Shown here piece after piece: positions 7,890-17,532 of a DNA stretch of 64,000 bases. The position numbers and the translations under genes are program-made. Each line of letters opens with the position of its first letter. Position 1 is the first letter of the stretch. The notes below the pieces were generated by a model. The model ran no database searches and had not been told where the DNA came from. It saw only the letters and a list, made by a program, of their open reading frames with translations. This DNA comes from Gordonia alkaliphila (GTDB taxonomy: Bacteria; Actinomycetota; Actinomycetes; Mycobacteriales; Mycobacteriaceae): positions 3,348,001 through 3,412,000 of the forward strand of contig NZ_JALKBW010000001.1 in the NCBI RefSeq assembly GCF_023017165.1, given 5' to 3'.

Positions 7890-9473
7890 CTATCCCTGCG
7901 GCGGGAGCCGCTGCAGCAGATCGTCGACGGTGTCGGCGTGGGCGGCGGGCTTGGCGTCGGCACCGGTGCGATAGCGCTTGACCCGCGCGAACCGCAGCGC
8001 GAGGCCGCCGGGATAGCGGCTCGACCGCTGCACGCCGTCGATCGCCACCTCGACCACCGTCTCCGGGGCCAGCGTGAGGACGTATCCGTCGTCGCCGGTG
8101 GCGATGGTCGGAAAGAATTCGGTCTGCCAGCGCAGCAGGTCGTCGGTCAGCCCCTTGAACGTCTTGCCGACCATCACGAAACCGCCGGCATCGCCGAACC
8201 GTCCGTCTGGGTCGCGGGCGCCCAGGTGCAGGTTCGACAGCCGGCCGGTGCGTCGTCCCGAGCCGCGTTCGACGGCCAACACCACCAGGTCGAAGGTGTA
8301 CACCGGCTTCACCTTGATCCAGTCCGCGCCGCGGCGGCCGGCCGCGTACGGGGCGCCCAGCGCCTTGACCACGACGCCCTCGTGGCCGGCGGCCAGCGCC
8401 GCGTCGAACGTGTCCCGCGCGGCCCGGGCTCGCTCGGCGGGGCCGTCAACCGCACCGCCGCCCGGAATCAGGGCACCGGGGATCAGGGCCGGGCCGACGA
8501 TCGCCTGCAGCAACTCGTGCCGGTCGGACAGCGGTGCGTCGACGAGGCTTCGGTCCTGCGCGTACAGCACGTCGAAGAAGCTGACCGACAGCGGCCGGTC
8601 GCCGGTGTCCCGGCCGCCGAACCGGCTCATCGTGTCCTGAAAGGGCCGGGCTCGGCCGTCGGCGTCGAGGGTGAGCGTCTCGCCGTCGAGCACCAGGTCC
8701 CCGCCCGGGAAGCCGCCGACCAGCTCGACGACCTCGGGGACGCGATCGGTCACCTCGGCCAGGCTCCGCGTGTAGGCGCGCACCACCCCGTCGACCCGGT
8801 GCACCTGCAGCCGCGCGCCGTCGAGTTTGTACTCGACCGACACCGGACCGAGCGCTGCCACCGCCTCCTCGACGCTCGGCGCCGACGCCGCCAGCATCGG
8901 CTGCACCGGCACGCCCGGAGTCAACGTGATCCGGGCCAGGTCCTCCCCCGCCAGCGCGGCGCGTGCGGTCGCACCGAGGTCCCCGGACAGCATGGCGGCG
9001 CGCCGGACCACGGCGACCGGCACCGCCGCCGCCTGCCCGATCGCATCGGTCAGGACCCCGGCCAGCGCACCGGTACGCATCTCGCCGGTCAGCACGCGCA
9101 CCAGAAAGTCCTGCTCGGTCGCGGTCGCCCGGCCGAGCAGGTCGGTGAGCGCGGCGGTGCGCCGCGCAGCGCTGCCGGCGCCCCGGGCGGTCGCCAGCAC
9201 GGTGAAGGCCTCGTCGACGTCCGCGACGCTCAACGACGCGGCGGCGGCCGGGGCCGGGCGCTCGCTCGCGACCGTCCGCCACCCGACGCCGAGGCGGCCC
9301 TGCACCGGGCTGCCCAGCAGCAGCCCGACCACAACGGGCGCCTGCGCCGGCGGCACCTGCGCGAGCACCGCCGCCAGCGCGGCGATCTTGGCCGTGCGCG
9401 AACGCGTCGCGGCGGCATCCGCGGCGGCCGACACCAGCGCGGAGAGCGCGGGCGATGCCTGCGGTCCGGACAT
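7890..9473 (-). CDS. lig: ATP-dependent DNA ligase
   Basis: 527 residues. The nucleotidyltransferase motif I, EYKLDGARLQVHR, places the adenylated Lys at about residue 216, followed by motif III (LDGETL) and motif V (DWIKVKP). An N-terminal helical DNA-binding domain precedes it. This matches the actinobacterial LigB type, which acts in addition to the NAD-dependent LigA and is thought to take part in repair. It diverges from the uracil-DNA glycosylase gene at 9532 across 58 bases, a sensible repair pairing. Confidence 0.92.
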   Translation of the reverse strand: MSGPQASPALSALVSAAADAAATRSRTAKIAALAAVLAQVPPAQAPVVVGLLLGSPVQGRLGVGWRTVASERPAPAAAASLSVADVDEAFTVLATARGAGSAARRTAALTDLLGRATATEQDFLVRVLTGEMRTGALAGVLTDAIGQAAAVPVAVVRRAAMLSGDLGATARAALAGEDLARITLTPGVPVQPMLAASAPSVEEAVAALGPVSVEYKLDGARLQVHRVDGVVRAYTRSLAEVTDRVPEVVELVGGFPGGDLVLDGETLTLDADGRARPFQDTMSRFGGRDTGDRPLSVSFFDVLYAQDRSLVDAPLSDRHELLQAIVGPALIPGALIPGGGAVDGPAERARAARDTFDAALAAGHEGVVVKALGAPYAAGRRGADWIKVKPVYTFDLVVLAVERGSGRRTGRLSNLHLGARDPDGRFGDAGGFVMVGKTFKGLTDDLLRWQTEFFPTIATGDDGYVLTLAPETVVEVAIDGVQRSSRYPGGLALRFARVKRYRTGADAKPAAHADTVDDLLQRLPPQG

Positions 9474-9531
9474 GCCCCGAGCGTAGACCGAGGCCGCCCC
9501 GCTGCCGTCGGTTCGCCGCTACCGTGAAGTC

Positions 9532-10322
9532 ATGGCTCCTTCCGGCACCACCGCACCGCGGCGCGCCCGGGCGGTCCGCGACCTCGGCGAGCTCGACGCG
9601 CTGATCACCACGTGCCGCGCGTGTCCGCGACTGGTGGCGTGGCGCGAGGAGGTGGCTCGCGAGAAGCGGGCCGCGTTCGCCGACCAGATCTATTGGGGCA
9701 GAGCGGTTCCCGGCTTCGGGCCGGCGGATGCCCGCCTCCTGATCCTCGGGTTGGCTCCGGCCGCGCACGGCGCCAACCGCACCGGCCGCATGTTCACCGG
9801 CGACCGCAGCGGCGACTTCCTGTACGCCGCCATGTTCGCGACGGGACTGGCCAGTACGCCCGACGCGGTATCCGCCGACGACGGTCTGGAGCTGATCGGC
9901 GCACGCATCACGTCACCGGTGCACTGCGCGCCGCCGCAGAACAAGCCGACCCCCGTCGAGCGGCGCACCTGCTCGCCGTATCTGGCCCGCGAGCTGGAGT
10001 TGCTGGCGCCGACCCTGCGCACGGTCGTGGTGCTGGGCGCGTTCGGTTGGCAGGCGCTGTTGTCGGCGCTGATCGACACCGGCTGGGAGGTGCCGCGGCC
10101 GCGACCGAAGTTCGGGCACGGCGTCGAGGTTCCGGTGCAGCACCCGGACGGCCGCCGCCTGATCCTGCTCGGCTGCTTCCACGTCAGTCGCACAACACGT
10201 TCACTGGGCGTCTCACGCCGCAGATGCTCCAGGACGTGCTCGCGCGCGCCGACGCACTGGCGGGCGCCGCGGGACTGCAGGACCAGGACGATCGACAACC
10301 GGAGGAAGGGCCGCAGCGATGA
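9532..10322 (+). pseudogene. udgB: Type-5 uracil-DNA glycosylase, one-base frameshift near the 3' end
   Basis: The first 215 codons give a good UdgB: a Cys cluster [13 protein letters not shown], then [20 protein letters not shown] and [17 protein letters not shown]. These iron-sulfur enzymes remove uracil and other deaminated bases from DNA. At about 10186 the frame slips: HVS is followed by RTTRSLG, whereas the +1 frame reads [17 protein letters not shown], the expected C-terminal motif. One missing A after CAGTC explains it. The corrected gene ends at 10322, overlapping the next start by ATGA. A sequencing error is likelier than real decay, because the flanking codons are clean. Confidence 0.85.
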
Positions 10323-10681
10323 CGGAGAAGACCGTGCGGGTGCGCCGCATCTACGAGGATCCGGACCCGGACGACGGCGCGCGGGTGCTGGTGGACCGAC
10401 TGTGGCCGCGCGGCATCAGCAAGGACCGCGCCCACCTGACCTTGTGGTGCAGGGAAGTGGCGCCGTCGACTGGGCTGCGAAAGTGGTACTCCCACGACCC
10501 CGCCAAGTTCGACGAGTTCGCGCAGCGGTACCGCGACGAGCTCGCCGACGACGACGAGCAGAAGCAGGCGCTGGCCCGGCTGCGTGAGTTCGCTGCAGCG
10601 GGGAACCTCACGCTGCTGACGGCCACCAAGGAGCCGCAGATCAGTGAGGCGCAGGTGCTTCTTCAGCTCCTCGACGGCTGA
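10319..10681 (+). CDS. DUF488 family protein (YeaO-like)
   Basis: 120 residues with the family pattern [25 protein letters not shown] and a C-terminal [18 protein letters not shown]. The function of DUF488 is not established. It starts inside the stop of the uracil-DNA glycosylase (ATGA overlap), so the two are translationally coupled. Its 3' end overlaps the convergent membrane protein gene by 41 bases. Confidence 0.85.
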   Translation: MTEKTVRVRRIYEDPDPDDGARVLVDRLWPRGISKDRAHLTLWCREVAPSTGLRKWYSHDPAKFDEFAQRYRDELADDDEQKQALARLREFAAAGNLTLLTATKEPQISEAQVLLQLLDG

Positions 10682-11153
10682 CCCCGTCGCCGCGGCTGCG
10701 CGTCCACCGGACTCCTGCCTCGCGGATCACCACCGCGGCCACGAGCATCAGCAGCACCAGCCACGGCTTCACCGTCACCGAGCCCCGCGCCGGATCGGCC
10801 CAGTAAGAGCCCAGAAGCAACACACCGGCGCCGACCGCGGTCGCGGCCGGTGCGGCCGCGCTCCAGAGACCGCGTGGCGGCAACACACTCTCGGCCACCG
10901 CCGCGCATGCCGCGACCACCAGCCCGACCACCGCGGCGGTGGCCACGATGTTCCACTGGGTGAATCCGGAGCCGATGCTGTGGACGGGCGTGTAGGCGGT
11001 CCAGCCGAGGTCGGTTTCCACGTAGTCGGCGTAGCGGCGCGGCATTCCGTCGCCCGGGAGCGCTCCGATGTGCAGCACGGTCGCCACTACGAACAGCCAC
11101 CACCCGAGGTCACCGATCCACCGCATCCAACTGACCATCCCCCGACTGCGCAC
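10641..11153 (-). CDS. Four-helix membrane protein, unknown function
   Basis: 170 residues. Hydrophobic segments lie at about 14-30, 69-90, 99-117 and 126-142. An extracytoplasmic-looking stretch with [21 protein letters not shown] sits after the first helix. No family is recognised. It overlaps the DUF488 gene tail to tail and has 54 bases of divergent spacing from the Nudix gene. Confidence 0.6.
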   Translation of the reverse strand: MRSRGMVSWMRWIGDLGWWLFVVATVLHIGALPGDGMPRRYADYVETDLGWTAYTPVHSIGSGFTQWNIVATAAVVGLVVAACAAVAESVLPPRGLWSAAAPAATAVGAGVLLLGSYWADPARGSVTVKPWLVLLMLVAAVVIREAGVRWTRSRGDGVSRRGAEEAPAPH

Positions 11154-11207
11154 GACGCGACTCTATCGGGCACGCCCACCGCGACTGCGCCCCGCTACGG
11201 TGGACGG

Positions 11208-11621
11208 ATGCGCATCGTCCTCGCCGCCAGTGTCGTCCTCGTCGACGAGGACGGACGTGTGCTGCTGGTCAAGCGCGGCCACGACCCGCAGCGCGGCCGC
11301 TGGTCGGTGCCCGGCGGTCACGTGGAGCCTGGCGAGACGTTCGAGGAAGCCGCGGTGCGCGAGGTTCGCGAAGAGACCGGCCTGGAGGTGACCGTCGGCG
11401 AAGAACTGTGGACCGCGACGGTGCCGTTCGGCGACGACGAACTCTTCGAGGTGCACGACTTCGCGGGCACCGTCACCGGCGGCGTCCTGCGTTCGGGCGA
11501 CGACGCCGAGGAGGTCCGGTGGGTGGCCCCCGCCGACTTGGCGGACCTGCCCCTGACCACCGGGCTGCTCGGCTATCTGCGCGGCGCGGGCGTGATCGCC
11601 GCGAACAGCGAGTACCGCTAG
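11208..11621 (+). CDS. Nudix hydrolase
   Basis: 137 residues. The Nudix box is [20 protein letters not shown] followed by TGL (about 39-61), with all catalytic Glu residues present. The start [19 protein letters not shown] is MutT-like. Such enzymes hydrolyse nucleoside diphosphate derivatives; the substrate cannot be told from sequence. The ATG at 11208 was chosen because the conserved first strand begins there, although the frame stays open upstream. It overlaps the convergent kinase gene by 4 bases. Confidence 0.85.
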   Translation: MRIVLAASVVLVDEDGRVLLVKRGHDPQRGRWSVPGGHVEPGETFEEAAVREVREETGLEVTVGEELWTATVPFGDDELFEVHDFAGTVTGGVLRSGDDAEEVRWVAPADLADLPLTTGLLGYLRGAGVIAANSEYR

Positions 11622-12436
11622 TCGTTCAGGCTCAGCTGTTCCACGTAGCCGCCCTGCCAGACGGCGTCGAACGGCGCGTTCCCGCTGACCCGCGCTGCGA
11701 TGCCGGCGGTGACGAACTCCTTGGCGAAGGCCACGGCGTCGGCCACGGCGGCCCCCTTGGCCAGTTCCGCGGTGATCGCGGCGGCCAGGGTGCAGCCCGC
11801 GCCGGAGACCCGCTCCTGCCCGATCTTCGGCGCGCGGAACACCGTCACCGTCTCGCCGTCGAACAGCACGTCGATGGCGTCGTCGCCGGGCAGGTCGACG
11901 CCGCCCTTGGCGATCACGTACTCCGGGCCGAGCGCGTGGATGCGGCGCGCCGCCTCGATCAGGTCCTCTTCGGTCTGGATCTGCTCGATGCCGGAGAGGA
12001 TCTGCGCCTCGAAGCGGTTCGGCGTCACGACGGTGGCCTGCGGCAGCACCTTCTCGCGCAGCGCGGTGTCGGTGTCGAGAGCGGCGCCGGGCTCCTGCCC
12101 CTTGCAGATCAGCACCGGGTCGAGCACCACGTGCCGCCAGCGGCGGCTGTTCAGCGAGTCGGCGACCACGTCGATCGTCGCCGGGGTGCCGAGCATGCCG
12201 ATCTTCACCACGTCGAGGTCATACACCCCGTTGGCGGCCTCGAACTGGTCGGCGATCACGCCAGGCTCCACGGGCACGAAGCGGTGACCCCAGCCGTTCT
12301 TCGGGTCGAACGACACGATGCACGTGATGGTACCGACGCCGAAGACGCCCAGCTCCTGGAAGGTTTTCAGGTCGGCCTGCAGACCGGCGCCGCCGGTGGC
12401 CTCGGAACCTGCGATGACATATGCGAGATCAACCAC
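11618..12436 (-). CDS. Hydroxymethylpyrimidine/pyridoxine kinase (ThiD/PdxK family)
   Basis: 272 residues. The start [21 protein letters not shown] is the ThiD-type substrate-binding loop, and the C-terminal [19 protein letters not shown] is the ribokinase-fold anion hole. DPVLICKG is also conserved. The SEATGGAG and [10 protein letters not shown] details look closer to the pyridoxine-kinase-like branch (PdxK of Bacillus) than to classical ThiD. The enzyme therefore phosphorylates either HMP(-P) for thiamine or pyridoxine for PLP. No other thiamine gene is nearby to decide. Confidence 0.85.
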   Translation of the reverse strand: MVDLAYVIAGSEATGGAGLQADLKTFQELGVFGVGTITCIVSFDPKNGWGHRFVPVEPGVIADQFEAANGVYDLDVVKIGMLGTPATIDVVADSLNSRRWRHVVLDPVLICKGQEPGAALDTDTALREKVLPQATVVTPNRFEAQILSGIEQIQTEEDLIEAARRIHALGPEYVIAKGGVDLPGDDAIDVLFDGETVTVFRAPKIGQERVSGAGCTLAAAITAELAKGAAVADAVAFAKEFVTAGIAARVSGNAPFDAVWQGGYVEQLSLND

Positions 12437-12472
12437 GGCTACGAGGGTACGCGGCGCACTATCCTCGGCCGC

Positions 12473-13156
12473 ATGACCGCACCCGTACTCGACGACGTCC
12501 TAGCCGAACTCGCGGAGTTGCGCGACCCCACGTTCCTCGCCGTCAACACCCGTCACGGCGACGATCACGCGGTGCACCTCACGGCGCTGCGCGCGGTCGC
12601 CAAGAAGTTCAAGGCGCAACCCGATCTCGCGACAGCCCTGTGGGCCACCGACGACAGCGCCGCGCGCCTCCTGGCGATCCTCGTGTGCCGACCCAAGCAG
12701 TTCCGCCGCGACGAGTTGGACACCATGATCCGGCAGACGCGCACCCCCAAGGTGCACGACTGGCTGGTGGGCTACGTGGTGAAGAAGAGCCCGCATGCCG
12801 AAGAACTGCGGGTCGCGTGGCTGGCCGACGCCGATCCGGTGGTCGCCAGTGCGGGCTGCGCGCTCACCGCCGACCGGGTGGTGCGGGCGGCCAAGGCCGA
12901 CGACCTCGCGAGCCTCGACCTCGACGGTCTCCTGGACGTAATCGAGGCGGAGATGGCCGACGCGCCCGAGCGCCTGCAGTGGGCGATGAACACGTGCCTG
13001 GCCCACATCGGCATCGAGGACCCCGGCCGGCGACCGCGCGCGCTGGCGATCGGCGAACGCCTCGGCGTGCTGCGCGACTACCCCACCGCGCCGAACTGCA
13101 CCTCGCCCTATGCGCCGACGTGGATCACCGAGATGGTTCGACGTCGCCAGAGCTGA
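12473..13156 (+). CDS. AlkD-like DNA alkylation repair protein
   Basis: 227 residues, an all-helical HEAT-like array. FLAVNTRHGDDHAVHLTALRAVAKK, LWATDDSAARLLAILVCRPK and DWLVGYVVKKSP follow the AlkD pattern (ELW.....EARILA..., then D........). AlkD glycosylases remove bulky alkylated purines without base flipping. The start ATG lies 36 bases after the divergent kinase start. The 3' end overlaps the convergent sugar dehydrogenase gene by 32 bases. Catalytic Trp/Asp residues cannot be assigned with confidence. Confidence 0.75.
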   Translation: MTAPVLDDVLAELAELRDPTFLAVNTRHGDDHAVHLTALRAVAKKFKAQPDLATALWATDDSAARLLAILVCRPKQFRRDELDTMIRQTRTPKVHDWLVGYVVKKSPHAEELRVAWLADADPVVASAGCALTADRVVRAAKADDLASLDLDGLLDVIEAEMADAPERLQWAMNTCLAHIGIEDPGRRPRALAIGERLGVLRDYPTAPNCTSPYAPTWITEMVRRRQS

Positions 13157-14192
13157 GCTGGACGCGCAGAATCCGGTCGTCGTTGGCGCCCGGCCGGCCG
13201 CGCCCGTCGGTGTTGTTGGTGAGCACCCACAGCGAACCGTCGGGCGCCACCACCGCATCGCGGAGTCGACCGGCGCCCTGGAGGGTGTCGGTGGTGCCCC
13301 ACGGCGCACTCGCGGCGACGGTGCGCAGGCGTTGCCCGCGCAGGTTGGCGATCACGATCCGCCCGTCGTGGAAGGCGATACCGCTGGGGCTCGCCTGCTG
13401 CGGCGACCATTGCTGCACGGGATCGACGAAGCCTTCGCGCCCGGCGATGCCCTCCACCACCGGCCACCCGTAGTTGGCGCCCTCGGTGATCACGTTGAGC
13501 TCGTCCCAGGTGTCCTGCCCGAACTCGGCGGCGAACATCGTGCCGTCCGGCGCCCACGCCAGTCCCTGCGAGTTCCGGTGGCCCATCGAGTACACCCGCG
13601 CCTGCACCTGGTCCGGGGCACCGTCGGGGTCGGCGATCTGCAAGATCTTGCCGGCCAGCGAATTCGGGTCTTGGGCCCGGTCCGGCTGCCCCGCATCGCC
13701 GGTGGTGGCGTACAGCCGGCCGTCGGGGCCGAAAGCGAGGCGGCCGCCGTTGTGATGGGCCGAGACCGGAATGCCGTCGACGATCACCTGCCCGTCGCGG
13801 AGCGACAGTGCGCCGGGCTCGCCGTCGATGGCGAAGCGTTCGATGCGGTTGTCGGATGCGGTGGAGTAGTACGCGTACAGGTAGTCGTCGCGGACCGCGA
13901 GGCCCATCAAGCCGCCCTCACCACCGGCACGTACCCCGTCGACGCGGGCCACTTCGCGGGACTCGCCGTCGGCGTCGAGCTCTACGATCCGTGCCGAATC
14001 GCGTTCACTGACCAGCGGCGTGTCGCCATAGAAGGCGATCGACCAGGGCGCGTCGAGTCCCGTCGCCACCTCTGACGCACCCGCCTCGACGGTCGTGGCG
14101 CTGGGGAGGGCCACGTCCTCGGCCGAGCATCCCACGACCAACCCCAACGTCACCAGCGATGCCGCCCAACGCGCTGCTCTGCGTGCATACAT
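13125..14192 (-). CDS. Glucose/sorbosone dehydrogenase-like (PQQ-type) lipoprotein
   Basis: 355 residues with a lipobox, LVVGC, at about residue 22, so it is probably anchored outside the membrane. The beta-propeller domain shows LDAPWSIAF near the N-terminus, GGEGGLMGLAV, HHNGGRLAFGPDGRLYATTGD, YSMGHRNSQGLAW and EGANYGWPVVEG, the standard motifs of soluble aldose sugar dehydrogenases that use PQQ. Actinobacteria often lack PQQ synthesis, so activity may depend on acquired cofactor. Divergent from the HEAT/MerR operon. Confidence 0.9.
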   Translation of the reverse strand: MYARRAARWAASLVTLGLVVGCSAEDVALPSATTVEAGASEVATGLDAPWSIAFYGDTPLVSERDSARIVELDADGESREVARVDGVRAGGEGGLMGLAVRDDYLYAYYSTASDNRIERFAIDGEPGALSLRDGQVIVDGIPVSAHHNGGRLAFGPDGRLYATTGDAGQPDRAQDPNSLAGKILQIADPDGAPDQVQARVYSMGHRNSQGLAWAPDGTMFAAEFGQDTWDELNVITEGANYGWPVVEGIAGREGFVDPVQQWSPQQASPSGIAFHDGRIVIANLRGQRLRTVAASAPWGTTDTLQGAGRLRDAVVAPDGSLWVLTNNTDGRGRPGANDDRILRVQLSSGDVEPSR

Positions 14193-14235
14193 GGATCGAT
14201 TCTGCGCGAATGGTTGCGCGCACGCAATGGTCCCT

Positions 14236-14257
14236 TTGACCCTGACACGGTGTCAGG
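14236..14257 (+). promoter_or_regulatory. MerR-type operator/promoter upstream of the HEAT and MerR-HEAT genes
   Basis: A TTGACC -35-like hexamer (14236-14241) runs straight into a perfect dyad, CCTGACA-CGG-TGTCAGG (14241-14257). A dyad placed just behind the -35 box is how MerR-family regulators are arranged, where a long spacer is twisted into register. The site faces the HEAT gene at 14306 and the MerR-type gene at 14921, so autoregulation is likely. A ribosome-binding AAGGAGAAG follows before the ATG at 14306. Confidence 0.6.
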
Positions 14258-14305
14258 CCGTTCACTCGGTATCGGGTACCGACCCGGAACCGTAAGGAGA
14301 AGCCC

Positions 14306-14914
14306 ATGACCGTCTCGATGCGCCACGAACAGGTGTCGACGGCACTCACCGCACCGAACGCCTCGGTGCGGCTGCGTGCAGCACTCGCCGCGGGCACCGA
14401 ACCCGCTGCCCGCTATCCCGCGCTCCTCGTGCAGCGGTGCGCGATCGAGCGGGATTTCTTCGTCCGCGACATGCTGACCTGGGCGCTGGTTCGCCAGGAC
14501 GTGGAGGCGACGTTGCCGCTGCTGCTGCGCGAGGTCCGCGGCCGTGGATCGCAGGCGAAAAGCCAAGCGCTGCACACGATGTCGAAGATTGGCGACCCGC
14601 GGGGCTGGTCGGCGGTCACTCCAGAACTGCTCGACTCCCCCGACGACGATCTCGCCGCGAGCGCGTGGCGCGCCGCGGTGGTGCTGGTGCCGGACGATCT
14701 GCGCGAGTCGCTCGCCTGGTCGTTGGCCGCACGTCTGGGCCGCGACGATCGGCCGCTGCGCCGCAGTCTGAGCCGGGCCCTGGCGGCACTCGGCCAAGCT
14801 GCCGAAAGCCCGCTGCGGGCCGCCGCATCGAGCGACAATGAGGCGGTGCGTGTGCACGCCGCCGCCACACAGCGGCTGCTCGACGACCCCGACGCCGGAC
14901 TGGACGAGGTGTAG
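14306..14914 (+). CDS. HEAT-repeat protein
   Basis: 202 residues made of helical repeats: VRLRAALAAG, RDFFVRDMLTWALVRQD, GSQAKSQALHTMSKIGD, SAWRAAVVLVPDDLRES, LRRSLSRALAALG. No signal peptide or catalytic motif is seen, so it is probably a cytoplasmic scaffold. It has a strong Shine-Dalgarno (AAGGAG) and lies 6 bases before the MerR-HEAT gene, whose C-terminal domain has the same repeat type. The pair probably works together. Confidence 0.75.
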   Translation: MTVSMRHEQVSTALTAPNASVRLRAALAAGTEPAARYPALLVQRCAIERDFFVRDMLTWALVRQDVEATLPLLLREVRGRGSQAKSQALHTMSKIGDPRGWSAVTPELLDSPDDDLAASAWRAAVVLVPDDLRESLAWSLAARLGRDDRPLRRSLSRALAALGQAAESPLRAAASSDNEAVRVHAAATQRLLDDPDAGLDEV

Positions 14915-14920
14915 ACGACC

Positions 14921-15928
14921 ATGCAGATCGGCGAGGTGGCACAGCAGTCCGGCGTCAGTGTCCGCATGCTGCGCCACTACGACAAGATCGGGCTGCTCAC
15001 GCCGTCGACGCGATCGGCGGGCGGCTACCGCGAGTACGACGACGGCGATCTCCAGCGCCTGTTCCGGATCGAGAGCCTGCGGACCCTCGGCCTGTCCCTC
15101 GCGGAAGTCGCTGTCGCACTGGCGGATTCCGGGGCGGACCCGGGCGCACTGATCGACCGGCTGATCACGCAGACGAAGGAACGACTCGCCGCCGAGGCCG
15201 ATCTGCTGGAGCGCCTGTCGACGCTGCGGTCGGGCGCGCCGCAGCGATGGGCGCAGGTGGAGCAGCTGCTGCCGTTGATCCGCGGCCTGCAGTCGGTGCA
15301 GCCGGTACGACGCCAACTCAGCGCACTCGGCATGGACGCGGGCGACGCGGTCCGCCTGGCGGAGCCGTTGACCCAGGCTGTGCTGGCCGAGACCGAGCCC
15401 ATTACCGCGGGTGCGCTCAAGTGGGCGCTGCGTCGCTCCGGCGATGTAGCGCTCGGCCCGCTGGCGTCCGCGCTCGACGACCCCGACCCGCTGGTGCGAC
15501 GTCGCGCCGTCGAAGCGATCGCCGAGTCACCGTCGGACGCGGCGACCGCCACGCTGTCGGCGCTGCTCGATCACGACGATCCGGTACTGCGGCGGCGGGC
15601 CGCACTGGCCGTCGGGCCGCGGGGTGTGGCCCAGGCCCTGCCGGTGCTCCTGCAGATGGTGATCGACGGCGTGGCCGACGTCGATGCCGCCGAGGCCCTC
15701 GGTGCGCTGGCGCGGCGGCGCGACCGCGCCGAGGACCTGGTGGACCTGCTGGTGACGCAGGTGAACGCCGCCGCCGATCCCGGCGCGCGGTTGCGCCTCA
15801 CGCAGGCCCTGGCCGAGGTGCCGGGGCCGCCCACGGTGGCAGCGCTGTCGCGCCTGCGCGACGACGAGGACCCGAACGTCGCCCGCTCGGCGAACTACCT
15901 GGTCCGGTTGTTGTCCTCGTCGTCGTGA
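14921..15928 (+). CDS. MerR-family regulator fused to a C-terminal HEAT-repeat domain
   Basis: 335 residues. Residues 1-70 are a textbook MerR winged helix (MQIGEVAQQSGVSVRMLRHY, GGYREYDDGDLQRLFRIESL), followed by a coiled-coil dimerisation helix (about 75-110). The normal small effector domain is replaced by an array of about five HEAT repeats (residues 150-330: GDVALGPLASALDDPDPLVR, LLDHDDPVLRRRAALAVG, LSRLRDDEDPNVARSANYL). This suggests control by a protein or a large ligand, not by a metal, since no Cys-rich metal loop is present. It lies in one operon with the preceding HEAT protein, behind a MerR-type operator. Confidence 0.85.
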   Translation: MQIGEVAQQSGVSVRMLRHYDKIGLLTPSTRSAGGYREYDDGDLQRLFRIESLRTLGLSLAEVAVALADSGADPGALIDRLITQTKERLAAEADLLERLSTLRSGAPQRWAQVEQLLPLIRGLQSVQPVRRQLSALGMDAGDAVRLAEPLTQAVLAETEPITAGALKWALRRSGDVALGPLASALDDPDPLVRRRAVEAIAESPSDAATATLSALLDHDDPVLRRRAALAVGPRGVAQALPVLLQMVIDGVADVDAAEALGALARRRDRAEDLVDLLVTQVNAAADPGARLRLTQALAEVPGPPTVAALSRLRDDEDPNVARSANYLVRLLSSSS

Positions 15929-15944
15929 CGTCCCCGCTGGGCGA

Positions 15945-17489
15945 TCAGGAGTCGCGCAGCTCGCGCTTGAGCAGCTTGCCGCTCTGGTTGCGCGGCAGCG
16001 ACTCCACAAAGCGGATCGCCTTGGGCACCTTGAACGGCGCCAGGCGCTCCTTCACGTGGGCGATCAGTTCGGTTTCGGTCACCTGCGCGCCGTCGCGGAC
16101 CACGATCACCGCGGTGATCGCTTCGATCCACTTCTCGTCCGGCACACCGATCACCGCGACCTCGCCCACCGCGTCGTGCGTGTAGAGCGCGTCTTCCACT
16201 TCGCGGGAGGCGACCAGGATGCCGCCGGTGTTGATCACGTCCTTGATGCGGTCGACCACCGTGAGGTAGCCCTGCGCGTCACGGGTCACGAGGTCGCCGG
16301 AGTGGAACCAGCCGCCCTCGAACGCCGCCGCGGTGGCCTCCGGGTTGTCCCAGTAGCCCTCGCACAGCTGCGGCGACCGGTACAGCACCTCGCCGGGTTC
16401 GCCGTCGGGCACGTCGTTGCCGTCGGCGTCGACCACGCGGGTCTGAACGAACAGCACCGCGCGGCCGGCCGACGACGGCCGCTCCGCGTGCTCCTCCGGG
16501 CGCAGCACGGTGGCCAGCGGACCGATCTCCGACTGACCGAAACAGTTGTAGAAGCCCAGGTCCGGGTACTTCTCGCGGAGACGATTCAGGACGGTCACCG
16601 GCATGATCGACGCCCCGTACTGCGCCTTACGCAGGGACGACAGGTCGCGAGTGTCCAGGTCCGGGTGTGCGGCCAACGGCACCCACACGGTCGGGGCGAG
16701 GAAGAGCGCACCGATCCGGTCCGCTTCCACGATCCGCAGAATCTCCGGGATGTCCGGCGCGGGCAGCAGCGTGACGGTGGCGCCGACCGCGAGGTACGGA
16801 ACCATGAACACGTGCATGCCTGCCGAGTGGTACAGCGGCATGCAGATCAGCGGGTTGTCATCGGCGGCGAGGTCGAGCGCCACGATCGACGACGTGTACT
16901 CGTGGACCAGTGCGCGATGAGTCATCATGGCGCCCTTGGGCTTCGACGTGGTGCCCGAGGTGTAGAGCAGCTGCACCAGATCTTCGCCGGAGGCCGCCGA
17001 CTCGAAGTCGAGCGCCTCGCCCGCGGTCGCCAATTCCAGCAGCGAACCGTCCGCCTCCCGCAGCGGAAGTACATGTTCGACGGCGGTCGCGCTCAGGACC
17101 GCGTCCAACTGCGAGGCCAGTGCCGGATCCACCAGCGCGGCGCGGGCGCCGGACTGCGCCAGCAGGTAGCTCAGTTCCTCCCCGGTGAGCGCGTAGTTGA
17201 TCGGCACGTGCACCAGACCGGCGCGCGCCGCGGCCAGGTAGCCGATCACGTAGGCATCGGAGTTGGTGCCGTAGGCGGCGACGCGGTCGCCGGCCGTGAG
17301 CCCGAGGTCGAGAAGTGCAGCCGCGGCCCGCGAGACAGCGTCGTCGAGCGCCGCGTAGGTCAGTTCGCGGCCACCGAAGCGCAGGGCGACCCGCTCCTTG
17401 TTGACGGCGGCGCTGCGTCGCAGGATCCCGTCGATGGTGTTGGCACGAGCATCGCCGCCGCGCGCCGCAGCCGTGTTGATGTCAGTCAC
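15945..17489 (-). CDS. Acyl-CoA synthetase (FadD-type, AMP-binding)
   Basis: 514 residues. The AMP-binding A3 motif LLYTSGTTSKPKGAMMTH (about 190-207), A5 YNCFGQSEIGPL, A7 WFHSGDL, A8 DRIKDVINTGGILV and the C-terminal catalytic Lys motif NQSGKLLKREL are all present. Such enzymes activate fatty or aromatic acids to CoA thioesters through an acyl-AMP. Chain length cannot be inferred. The gene converges on the MerR-HEAT gene with a 16-base gap, and 43 bases separate it from yggS upstream. Confidence 0.92.
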   Translation of the reverse strand: MTDINTAAARGGDARANTIDGILRRSAAVNKERVALRFGGRELTYAALDDAVSRAAAALLDLGLTAGDRVAAYGTNSDAYVIGYLAAARAGLVHVPINYALTGEELSYLLAQSGARAALVDPALASQLDAVLSATAVEHVLPLREADGSLLELATAGEALDFESAASGEDLVQLLYTSGTTSKPKGAMMTHRALVHEYTSSIVALDLAADDNPLICMPLYHSAGMHVFMVPYLAVGATVTLLPAPDIPEILRIVEADRIGALFLAPTVWVPLAAHPDLDTRDLSSLRKAQYGASIMPVTVLNRLREKYPDLGFYNCFGQSEIGPLATVLRPEEHAERPSSAGRAVLFVQTRVVDADGNDVPDGEPGEVLYRSPQLCEGYWDNPEATAAAFEGGWFHSGDLVTRDAQGYLTVVDRIKDVINTGGILVASREVEDALYTHDAVGEVAVIGVPDEKWIEAITAVIVVRDGAQVTETELIAHVKERLAPFKVPKAIRFVESLPRNQSGKLLKRELRDS

Positions 17490-17532
17490 AGTTCACCGTT
17501 CCAATCACTTATGTCACTCGGTGCCATTCACC

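Noticed and set aside
5592..9527. Very long plus-strand open frame (over 1300 codons) across several minus-strand genes
   Set aside because: It is the antisense shadow of the GST-like, unknown, VanY and ligase genes; its composition is repetitive Arg/Gly/Asp/Val, as expected of GC-rich mirror frames, with no domain signal.
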